Of a stretch of 64,000 nt of DNA, positions 14,595 through 24,630 are shown piece by piece. This DNA is from Bullera alba. Taxonomy: Eukaryota > Basidiomycota > Tremellomycetes > Tremellales > Bulleraceae. The stretch is taken from assembly GCA_001600095.1 (NCBI GenBank), contig BCIX01000004.1, positions 128,586 through 192,585 of the forward strand, written 5' to 3'. Both the position numbers and the translations under genes were made by a program. The notes beneath the pieces are model-generated. The model saw only the letters and a program-made list of their open reading frames with translations. It did no database searches and was not told the origin of the DNA. Position 1 is the stretch's first letter, and the number at the start of each line of letters is the position of its first letter.

Positions 14595-16772
14595 TTAAGC
14601 ATTGGCGTAATGCTTTACGCTGTACAGCAGGACATTCCCTCGTTGGTTGCCTACACTGAGGTACTCGCCTCCTGGGTTGAACTTTGCCGTGGTGACTCTG
14701 CCGAGGGGAGTGGTCGAGGTCGGCCAGTTGGAGTACGCGGTCCCGCTCGCAAGGTGATACTGGAAGTCGTCAGCAAAACTCTCGTCGTAGACTGCATATC
14801 GGCTTTCTCTCCGAGAAGCAGAGCAGAGTAGAACGACACGACTCACCAGTTTTAGCTGAGCCTTGCGGGTCTCTGAAGCCGTGACCATGAGCTCGGAGTC
14901 GGGATGGAACGCGAGCGAATTTATAGCCGTTGTGAGGTGTTCTAGCGATCTCAGAGGTGATGGCGTGAGGTCCTGATGTATGTCGCCGGACTGCAACGAC
15001 GACGTGCTGTATAGGTTGACAATACCCGTCGACGACCTACGCAGTATCAGTACAGTACTACTGAGGACAGAGGGAGACTCACCCTATTGCCGTATACCGC
15101 TCATCTAGACTTTGACCCATGATCAAACCGCCATACGCCCTGTCGTCCCGCCATTTCCTAACGACCTTTCTCTCGGCCACGTTCCAAACCTCACACTCGC
15201 ACCCGTCCCGGCCACCTAGCACCGAGAGCTCTTTGCCGTCACTCCTCCAGCTGAGGTCGACGACTGTACCCCCTCGACCGGACTTCAATTCGGCAATCAC
15301 GGCTCCAACGCCGATACCGCTCCAATCGAGGATACTGACCGCGCCGCGGCGGCCGGCGACGGCGAGCATCGATCCGTCGGGGGAGAAGGCGTGTCGCGTG
15401 AGCGAGTTGGGAGAAGTCAGGGTCGGCGTGGATCCGAACAGGTTGCGCGGGGAGCGAATACATCGAGAAGAGGGTAGATCGTAGGTGTAGTAGTATGGTC
15501 GAGTGCCCGTCAAGAGCAGGGAAGAGCCCGAAGGGTGGAACGAGGTCCGTGTGAGCGGGAGGGAAGGGAGGTGCAGGGTGAGTAGGGTCGGGTTTGTGTG
15601 TCCGTCAATCTACAACACTGTCAGATTTACTCTCTTCCCGGAAAGCGACACTTTCTGCCCGAATGTACTCACATTGAAGAACCGGACTCTGCGGTCGCCT
15701 CCTGCGACTGCCAGAACGCCGACCCGCTTATTTGGATGCCACTCGAGCGAGACTACGCCTTTGCCTGCGCCGGCACTGTCCCTCTTGCCAACTGTGGGGT
15801 TTTGGTGATTCGCATTGAGCAGCCGTTGCAACTTGATGGTATGAGGTACCAGAGCGGATCTGGACGATCCCGCGCCCGTGGAGGTAGCGTCGATGAAGGA
15901 TTTCGTGGTGGAGAGCAGGGAGGATAGAGACGGCGTGCCGATCACTGCACGCTTGTCCACCCAGCTCGGGCGGGGATGCAGACGCTCAAACCTACAAGGG
16001 GTTAGCTTCACATTCTACAGCCGTTTCCATGGAAGTAGGAGAAAATATCGATTGGAGGAACATGACTCACTGCTCTCTCAGCCGCTCTTCCAATTCGCTA
16101 CCAGTCACTTCTGCGCCTTTACCCTCCCCCCGAGCCAGCTTGCGCAATCGCTTGTCATTCTCGAGGTTGACGTTGATAGCTCCATCCGCTGGATCGGTCC
16201 AGACACAAGCCCTGCTCTTCCCCTTGGCACTCGGCTCGGTCGGGGTGAGGTGGACCATATCGGCGGGAAAGGTGAGCTCGACATTGGGATCCGTCGCTCC
16301 GGGCCCTTCCTCGCCGATGCTCGAGCTCGACGATCCGGATGACTCTGCGTCGCTACCACCGTCCATCTCCAGATCCTCATCGTCCTCATCGTCCTCGTCG
16401 TCCTCGTCGCCTTCCTCTTCCTCATCATCGTCATCTTGACCTCCATAAACTTCATCGTCGTCTAAATCTGATACTGGCTCCTCCTCCTCATCGCCTTGTA
16501 TCACCGGTGCGTCGATAGTGAACAGCTATCGCCATCGCATTAGCATAACCACCCACAATACACTCTGCTTCACCCACATCATCATCATCCACGCCCTCCA
16601 GTTCATTCTCCTCATCCTGGCTTACGGCCACTTTTGCCTTTTTGCTAGTCCCAAACAGCCTCGATTCGAGATCCAGCTCCTCGTCATCCTTCTGCCAGTC
16701 GTGGGCGACGTCGGTTCGCGGGGTGAAGCTGGAAGTCGTCTTCGAGCGCTTTTTAGAATGAGACTTTGCCAT
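14595..16772 (-). CDS. UTP18: U3 snoRNP / SSU processome protein Utp18
   Basis: WD-repeat protein of the small-subunit processome, needed in the nucleolus for 18S rRNA maturation. Exons: 16772-16557, 16525-16071, 15991-15673, 15609-15083, 15036-14847 and 14759-14595, giving 623 aa. The lysine/serine-rich N-terminus (MAKSHSKKRSK) and a long Asp/Glu run (about residues 85-120) precede a seven-blade propeller, read as SLEWHPNKRVGVLAVAGGD, FSPDGSMLAVAGRRG, FHPDSELMVTAS and the family's strong C-terminal block SNWPTSTTPLGRV, then FNPGGEYLSVGNQRGNVLLY. The last intron is open in frame, but removing it restores the YHLASG strand of the family. The gene is convergent with the KRE9-like gene (176 bases apart). 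Confidence 0.92.
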
Positions 16773-17276
16773 GGCGAGTAAGGCGGATTTCGGGCGTCCC
16801 TCGGTAGGATCGTTTCGTCCTTTCGCAAAAAAAGGGTTGTCAAAGGCAGCAGGTATCTCTTCTGATGTGGGCTTGTGCTAGAGCTGCCGATGTGATATGG
16901 TGGGATGCTCTGGTCAAACTTGTCAACAGATCTATGGTCGGGACAGTGACAGCTTTCAAGATTTTGAGCGAGCGTTGGCCGTTCAGGCACAGAGCGGAGA
17001 TCAGAGACATGTCCGCGTGGTGCACCCTGGGGCTGACCCAAGGCCAACTTGGGGCCTGTGTTTTGCCTGTGTTCAATTTTCATGGCTCGACATGTCCGTC
17101 CTCATACTGCTCCAGTTGACAGCCCTCTGAGGCTGCTGGTACAACACGCTAGCATACATATGTCACAATTGGAGAACTCAGCGCACAAGCAGTCCTAGCA
17201 GTCTTTGTAATCCAATCCTCGTTTTCACCGATCCCCAGAGCTCCCTCCACTTCTCCACCAGCTTCATCCCGCCGGG
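16773..17276. other. intergenic: UTP18 promoter
   Basis: About 500 bases upstream of UTP18 and downstream of the 1329-aa gene. No gene or strong motif seen. Confidence 0.6.
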
Positions 17277-20200
17277 CTAATCCTCCTCAACGCTCGAACG
17301 CAAGTTCTGGATCACCACATCCCACCCCTCAATCTCCATTGACAACTCCGCATACTGCCTCTTCAGCCTTTCCCTCTCCTTTCCCCCCGTCGACCTCTTG
17401 TGCAGGGATTCAATCGCCTGCGACTGCCTATCTCGCAATTTCGACATCTGTTCCAGGGCTCTGAACAGGGCGAGGGAGTTGGACACGCTTCGAAGTCCGG
17501 CAGTGGCCTGGCTGTGTGTGTTCCCAGAGGTGGAGGGTATGGAGTTGGCAATGGTGGGCCTGAGGACCGGGCGGTTCGAGTTGAAGCCAGAGTGCGAGAC
17601 TCGACGGAGTTTCTCAAGTGATCGATCGGAACAATGAGAAACGCCTGACGACTCGGACACCTAAGTCCAAGAGTGAGCAAAAGACTCACCAGTCTTGAGA
17701 TCAGTTAGACTCAGCACTCACTCGACGCGGGGCGGCAAGACTGCCGCGGAGGGCGGCGACTCTGCTGACAGGGGAGTGTGCGTCGTTCTCATACTCCAGC
17801 TTCCAGACGCGCTTGACTTGTCCCTCCGGACCTAGCTTCACCCATCGATCAGGCGTCGAGCTCCGAGGCTCCAGAGCTGTCGGCCGGGGGGATCGAATCG
17901 GGCTGGACAAGTGAGGGGTACGCTGATATCTGGATCAGTCGACGTTCTGGGCTGATCCACACCGTGACTCACCCGGACATCTTTGGCTACGACCGCGGGC
18001 CGCTCGAAGATATCCCTCATTCTACTCAGGTGTGACTTTCCCCCAGGCAAGCTCGTCCCAATGCCACCCGTACCTCCTCTGCTATCTCCACTACCAAGCT
18101 GGGCCTTCGGCTCCTCACGGTTTCCCATGGCCGCTCGCTCCTCCCACCCGCGGACGACATCCTGGAATGGTATACCCAACCCTCTGACCGACTCGCACTT
18201 GGACCTAAAGCGTTCAATGTTCCGCTCGACCTCGCTCGCTCGGAGCGGTGGCGCCGAGGGATCTCGGTACAGCTCGGGATCGGCGTTGATGTCGGGGTAC
18301 ACCCGCGAGGTGACTTCTGCAATACCGCAATCGGAGCCTACTAGTCCTCGTCTAGCACCGGGTTTGGGACTGGGAGACACGTCGAAGTCCATACCCTGCT
18401 GTCTAGGTGATCTGTGAATGAGGGATGAGCTGATTCCTGACGAGTAGTGGCCTGTGGGCGGAGTGACCAAGTTGACATCCCCGGTCCTGGACGTAGAGGG
18501 TGTCTTGGCCGTACGAGCGGTGTATGGTGTCGATTGGACTTCGTTAAGGGTGATCTCAGGCGTTGTAGCGGGCGGAGGTGCGCTAGTACGTTGTTCCCTA
18601 ATGGGAGTGGTGGGCTCTTTTCGAGTCGCTTTGGCCTAGATCTAGTCAGTATGACATCTGCGGGGATGGAGATGGTACCCACCTTGACCGGAGGATTGTA
18701 GTTGACTCTCGAGTCGTCGCTTCTGGTCAACCACCTTCGGAGGGAGATCGCAGACGGGGGTTCATCAGGGATCACACTGGACGTGATCTCACTTTGATCT
18801 CTAGGCTTGGTCTGGGTCCGAGTAGACGTGATGGAATGGATACCATGAGAAGATCTAGCGGCGTGTCGCTGATGATCGTCTTGCCGAGAGCTGTCTGATC
18901 GATTGGCTACGATACCGATGTCCGAGGCCAGTGTGGCTTCGTTGGCTCGAGTTGTGTCGGATCGCGTTACAGTAGGCGTTGGAACGATCTCCACCTCGAT
19001 AGGTTTATGCGATTGGACCTTGGCCCTATACCTCTGGAATCCATTCGAGACGACATGCGACGCAAACATCCCCTTCAGTGCTGATACCGGACCGACACGT
19101 CGAGAGGGTGTCCGATGCGCAGAGCTCCTGTCGGACTCTCGAGGGTCTGCTGATGTGGTCTGTCGTGAGTTCACGTATACTGGGTGGGTTGGCACGGTGA
19201 ACGGTGGTGCTGAAGAGGCCTGAGAAGAAGCCACAGGAGCTATCGGGGCGGAAGGCACTTGATGAGCCGGAGCCGGAGCCGGAGCCGGGGGCTTAGCGGT
19301 AGTGATTGTGTGAACACCAAGCATAGATCGAGGGTCGAGCTGAGATCGGACTGCTGGTTGAGCACCAGACTGCGGGTATCGTACCTGTGGAGGAGGTCGA
19401 ACAGCATGAGCTTGCGGAGCTTGACTTCGCGCTCGGAGCGCCGCATGAGCTTGTACCTGAGCACGAGCGAGGTATACCTCGGCGTCATGTACTGGTCCTT
19501 GATGTACCGGCGGAGGAGGCTGTCCAAAGTCCCGGACTATCACCTGGGGTTGGCGATGAGCTGGTTGAGGGTGAGGTTGAACCTGACCTTGTCGATGCAG
19601 ACCACCCGAAGCCGAAGCGATGGGAGCACTTTGCGAGAGGAGAACATCGGCAGTCTGCCAGCCTGGAAGATGGGTGTACTGACCGTTGACCCGGGCATCC
19701 TGTCGAGCTTGAGTCTTGACCCTTCGAAGATCCCGCCTCTCGTGTATCGTCTCCACGGTCCGATAGTCATGAGGACCCAATTTTGCCGGTTTGGCATTCA
19801 CCATCGATCTCGCTCTGGGACCTAGCGTTGCGGGATCTTTCGCCGGTGGAGTCGGTGGTCGCGAGTCAGAGTGCCTAGCTGCAGATGCCGCTACCAGAGG
19901 TTTAGTTCGGGCAAACGGAGGCGGCGGCCGCGGCGGTGGTGCAGCGGCGTGGACACCGGTATACAAGCTAGGAATGGAGACGGGCTGTTGATTACCAAGT
20001 CTCGACGGAGCCGGCTGTCCCTGGAGCAGAGAGTTTTGGAGGTGGTAGGGATTTCGAGCGCCGGGGGGCACTGAGTGACTTGGGGATTGGTACTCTGGGC
20101 ATCTGTGGTCGACTTGTGCATGGCTCTGCGAGTCCGGTCCAGCTCTGATGTGCGGTAGCGGCCGAGCACTGAACTCGGACTGGGGTAGAGGTGGCGGATA

Positions 20201-21544
20201 CTGAGCTTGGGGATGCGGTAGAGGCTGGACCTGCCTTTGAGACCGATTTCTGGACTTTCCGAGTTGAGTGTTCACCCGCAGCAGAGGTCGTGGAGAATGA
20301 GCTTGGAGTTGAGTTTGTACCCGTGCTTGGGGCTGGGAGAGGCCCGGCGGCGGAGGTAGAGGTAGACCCGGAGGAGGCGGCACGCCACGCGGGATAGCCA
20401 AACCATACCCCCCATCACCCCCTCTCATGAGGTATCGCCTATCCTGGATCATTCCCAACGTGGGGATCATCCTCTGGTAGGTATCCAGTACCGGGGCGAC
20501 ATTCGGTCTTGGCGGGACTGGCGGTGTAGCCGGTGGGGGGAGACTCGGCGTGGCTGCATGATACCTGTTGACCGAGTCGAGGGCTGCAACTGATCCAGGA
20601 GCTGCCGTGGGCATGATCGATACTGGCGGCGGACGCGATATCGGTGCTGGCGTCGGCACCCTCGGTAGAGGCGCTAGCGTGGGTATCGATACATGAACTT
20701 GACCCGGTACTGATATCACCTCTCGGAGTCGTGAAGCTGGTGCTGCAGTCACGGGCGCTGGGACCGCTAGAGCTCTTGGGACCGGAGCCGAGGGTGGTCC
20801 TGTAAACCTGCTCGGCTGCCTCGTTGGCTTTGGCGGCTCATATCGCCTTCGCTGAGCCAAGTCAGCCCGTCATCAATTCGTCACTAGATGCTGTGGAGCT
20901 CACTCTTGGAGCTGGTATCCCATGAGTTCCTCCAGCGGGGATGATCTCCGGCGCGACCAAAACGGGGGAGACATCCGTAAATGGCACTACCTCCGGCGTA
21001 CCCGGTGGACTACACATCTCATCAGCTCCCACATTCCTCCCAAGTCCAGGCTGTGAGGGAGACTGCGGACGACTCACCTCTGTGGTCTGCCAATACGAGC
21101 AATGGAGGCGAGGAGCCATTCGGCATCAGCATCGCCGCGCAGTTCCTCCAGACGCGCGATCCGGGCTCGTGATCGCGGGTTGGACGGTGAGAAGAATCGA
21201 TAAAGCGATCCCAGGTCGCCATCGCGTCTAGATCCGAGGGTCGAGCTTGCCTGATTTCGAGCTGGGGACTCTGCTTGGTGAGGAGACGCCAGGTATTCAA
21301 GTTCGAAAGCAGGCGAGGCTGAGGCAAAGGCTCGATCGGGCTCGCCCTCGCCCTGGCCGGGAATTACCGCAGATCCGTCGGATACCGCCACGACGCGTAC
21401 CACCACATCTTGCAGCGGCTGCGACTCCAGACCCGAATTGTCGAGGATCCGCGCGTTGGTGGGGATGTAGTTCCCCCGGGGGGACTGAGGGCGAGATCGA
21501 TACGAGGGAGGAGGAGATCGTCGAGGTGTGGTGAACGCGGACAT
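17277..21544 (-). CDS. large proline-rich disordered protein, unknown
   Basis: Six exons (21544-21078, 21009-20904, 20851-18683, 18635-17973, 17922-17722 and 17660-17277) give 1329 aa with every junction in frame. The start MSAFTTPRRSPPPSYRSRP is the first downstream of an alternative ATG at 21574. Most of the protein is low complexity: long Pro/Ser/Gln/Arg runs such as PPPGLPLPPPPGL and repeated SQAPQAHAV-like pieces. The C-terminal 130 residues are ordered-looking and helical (ALFRALEQMSKLRDRQSQAIESLHKR, then RLKRQYAELSMEIEGWD), likely a coiled coil. The polyproline segments could bind SH3, WW or profilin-type partners (inference). I do not recognise the family. A cortical or cytoskeletal scaffold is one possibility, without direct support. 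Confidence 0.7.
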
Positions 21545-22018
21545 GGCGCCAAGGCGCGTCCACAGTTGGTCCACAGCGATCGGGATCTTACCGGAACTAC
21601 CTCGGATGTCGACGCGTTATCGATAAGCAAGGTCCAAGAGTGCGAGTTGCGGCTCGCTGGAATCGCTGATGCTCAGCACAGCGATGTCGATGGTGATGCT
21701 GAGGATGATAGTCGAGATGAAGAGAGAGAAGAGGAGGTTGTGAGTGGACGAGAAGAAGAACTCGGGGGCGATCGATCCCACCCCCCGTCGACTCGACGCA
21801 ACCTGGACCTAAATTTCCATCTGGACTGCTTCACCGGAAGGGCCAACTTTGACCACTCGGGCTTTGGGATCTGCCACAAAGCACTCTGCCAGAGAGTCTC
21901 CGAAGCGCCGAATGGGCCGGAAGATGGCGATACATGACTCATAGTACACATGTGCGAAACGTATCAGAGTCACGGTCACGTCGCGAGACAGGGCATCGCG
22001 AGTGGTACACTCAACGGC
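21545..22018. other. intergenic, no gene seen
   Basis: Between the start of the 1329-aa gene and the stop of metacaspase A. An open frame crossing it lacks protein character. Confidence 0.55.
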
Positions 22019-23903
22019 CTAAGCCACGAACTCGAGCTTGGTGTCGATGGCTAAGAGGTGGTCAGTAAGAACAACAGACTCTGAGATTGTGTGACTCACG
22101 GTGACACGCAGAGAGCTGTGGCTCTTGGGTGTACCTCCCGTCCTTCATCAACCTGCGGATGGACACCAGAAGGTCGATGTAGCTGACCTTGGGTTGCTTG
22201 GTCAAAGAGGTGATGAAGGCCTAGAGTCAGTGTTGTCAATCAAGAGCCGACTCACCCAAGACATGGCACCGACATTCTGCCCATCCTCGAAGGTGTCGGC
22301 AGACTACATGTCAGCGGATGACCAAGCTCAACCTGACTCACAGTCTGATCGTCACGACAACCGGACCAGCAAATGACATCAGCTGGGCTGGTGTGAGCCT
22401 CGGTCATGATGGCTTGCGCCTTCTCGTGATCATCTTCGAGGGCCTTGTTGAGATCCGCTCCGATAAGCTGGCCGATGATGGAGAGAGCATCACTGAGGAT
22501 GCCCTTGTCGGCTTGCTTGATGACCTCGGGCTCTTTGACAGTGCCGTCGGGTTGGTACTGAGGTCAGCAGTGTACGATCTGCTGTACTCACGACGTAGGG
22601 GATGTCCATCACAGAGCCAGAGTTGCACGAATCGAAGATGGCGGTGAGTCGACAACCGGCTGGGAGTGGTTTGACGAGGGCGTCGAAGCTGAGGTCAGCG
22701 GGGTAGGGGAGAGGGAGCTTACACTATGACAGGTCAGACTAGTTAACGCAAGGCTACACCTTCCTGACCGTGACTCACTCTCGTCGTCGATCATGAGACC
22801 ATTCTCCTGGAAGTCGAGCGGACAGATCGCTACTGTCAGCAAGATCATGAACAATGCACTCACCCTCGTCCTGGTTGTCTCGCTCATCGAGTCGCTTGGG
22901 CTTTGGCGCTCGGCTGACAGGGAGCTTGCGGTCTCGAGTCTGAGTGCCATGACCGGAGCTGTGGGTTAGCTTGAACAACCTTGACCGACTCACTAATGGA
23001 AGAACAAGGCATCGTCTCGGGTAGCGCCCTCGACGAGCCATTTCATCGCTTTGATGATGTTGGCCTTGGTGGGTTTGGCGTTGGGGTCTTGGTTGTCGTC
23101 GGTGAGGAGGACAATGTGTTCGGCGGTGTATCCGAAGTGGTCTGAAGTCAGCGGTGTCCAAGTCGGTAAACTCACCGATGAGGAACTTTTGCATATTACG
23201 AGTGTCGTTGATGCATCCTCGGAGGGAGTTGCTGGTGCCGATGTAGTTGATGCCGACAAGCACGGCCTTTCGATTTCCGCAGCCTGATGAGGTCAGCAAC
23301 GTGTCGGGTAATAGGGGGAGACCACTCACACCTGGAGTACTCGAAGAAGGATTGGGCTAGGACATTGTCGCTGGTTACGAGCTTGGGTCCGTACTTCTGT
23401 ACGACATGCTCGCCGTCGGTGGGTTGTGGGATGTTGGATGGGTCAAGGGTGATGTGTTCGGCCGGGACCAGGTGGTGTTGGCTGTCGAGTCAAGCGAGAG
23501 GTGGTAAGACGAAGGAGAGAGGGAAGAAGGAAGAGAAGAAGGATGACGGAGGTGGAACGACGAAGAAGGAAGAGGGAAGAGGTAAGAAGGAGAGGAGGAG
23601 AAAGAGGAGGAAGGGGAGGAAGGGTGGGAAGGGGAGAAGGGGAGGAAGGGGAGGAAGGGGAGGAAGGGGAGGAAGAGGACATGGTAGTAGGGGAAGTACA
23701 TAGTAAAGAGTGGTAGGTGAACGAAGAGGAGAGGAAGGAAGAGTGATGCGAGTGATGGTCGATGAATAGATGAGGTAGAGTATTGCACAAGGAGGAGGAA
23801 GGAAGATGATCAGCTATCATCCTGAACGAGGAGATGAGATGTGGAATATCACTCACTTGGGTAGGTAGTCGGTTGGTGGGGGTATTCCCGTCGGCAAGGA
23901 CAT
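22019..23903 (-). CDS. metacaspase A (prodomain-less, divergent acidic loop)
   Basis: Caspase-fold cysteine peptidase of the metacaspase family (Arg/Lys-specific, usually calcium dependent). Twelve exons: 23903-23857, 23481-23330, 23283-23176, 23141-22994, 22958-22864, 22829-22779, 22723 (one nucleotide), 22688-22592, 22557-22342, 22303-22256, 22220-22100 and 22050-22019, total 1116 nt, 371 aa. The p20 core starts near residue 66 ([10 protein letters not shown]). Catalytic His155 is in YSGHGTQ and Cys222 in IFDSCNSGS. The C-terminus [13 protein letters not shown] matches the family end. There is no Gln/Gly-rich prodomain. The acidic metal-binding loop normal after HGTQ is replaced by a basic stretch ([14 protein letters not shown]). 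Intron 1 is 375 nt and carries a long purine/pyrimidine tract; most others are 34-55 nt. Confidence 0.93.
22723..22723 (-). other. one-nucleotide exon (T) of metacaspase A
   Basis: Coding strand reads ...GAG A|gtgagt (intron 22778-22724, 55 nt) ..ctgacctgtcatag|T|gtaagc (intron 22722-22689, 34 nt) ..ctgacctcag|CTTCGAC. A+T+C forms one isoleucine codon. Without the T the downstream catalytic-cysteine frame is lost. Confidence 0.75.
23482..23856 (-). repeat. intron 1 of metacaspase A with polypurine/polypyrimidine tract
   Basis: From about 23489 to 23700 the plus strand is almost only A and G (the transcript would be C/U rich). Within it the unit GGGGAGGAA recurs four times perfectly at 23639-23674, with degenerate copies upstream. 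Confidence 0.85.
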
Positions 23904-24630
23904 GGTATATGGTGGGTTTGGTGTGTGGGTTGGTTTGGTGGGTGTGGGTGTGGTGGGTGCTGTGAAGCAGAGCCTAGCTATGACGATGGGTGAGCGTATC
24001 AATGAGTGGTGAGCGGCGACCGATAAGAGAGTAGGAATGTTTAGTGCAGTGAGATGAGGAGGAAGAAGAAGAGGGAGTCATCCCTTCGCCCTTATATATC
24101 CACTTCCCATCCCTCACCCGTACTGCCTCTCGACCGGGATCTGATCTCGCCTCAATATCTCTCTGATCCAAATGTACATCACACGGGGTCAGTGCGACCA
24201 TCATATCGGCTCGGAAGCGATGAATCTTGATCCGAGAGAAGCAGGCTTAGTCGAGGTGGGGGAAAAGGTCAGTGTGTTATGTGACAGCAGGGGGAGGGAG
24301 GCGTGGGGGAAGGGCTGTTGCGAGGTCCGGATGACAGTGACAGGTGATCAGTTGACAGGTGATAATAGTCACAGGATGCTGAGGATTGTATGATGGGAAG
24401 ACAAGAGTCGGAAGCCAAAAGCCAAAAGCATAGATCGCCCGCCGAGAACGCCTTCAGGCACGGGGATCTCCACATCCTTCTGCACGCCTCTTCGGACCTT
24501 CTCCCGACTGTACATATCTTGGAGCAGCTGACCTCCTGCTTGTGTGATCTACACTGCGTTACGACTCGTACCTGTGTCAAACGGGTAGTATCAATGCATG
24601 TCGTGGTCTCATAGCAGGGCCTGGAACTTG
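23904..24630. other. intergenic: metacaspase A promoter
   Basis: The coding-strand leader just upstream of the ATG is C/A rich (CACCCAC/ACACCC-type runs, 23910-23960). A TATATA lies at 24093-24098 on the minus strand, about 190 bases upstream. No other gene seen up to the seryl-tRNA synthetase stop. Confidence 0.55.
24093..24098 (-). promoter_or_regulatory. TATA-like box of metacaspase A
   Basis: TATATA on the minus strand (ggatatataagg context) upstream of the C/A-rich leader. Confidence 0.4.

Noticed and set aside
16029..16439. Plus-strand frame ending in a poly-serine run
   Set aside because: It is the antisense of the Asp/Glu run of UTP18 exon 2.
22760..22790. Simple single-intron model for metacaspase A using donor GTCACG
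   Set aside because: The donor is far from the GTGAGT consensus used by the other introns, adds a residue to a gap-free family block, and ignores a complete second pair of splice sites; kept only as the alternative to test.
23287..23856. Frames over the purine/pyrimidine tract (137-138 codons on both strands)
   Set aside because: Simple repeats of Arg/Gly/Glu or Pro/Ser/Leu caused by the tract itself inside an intron.
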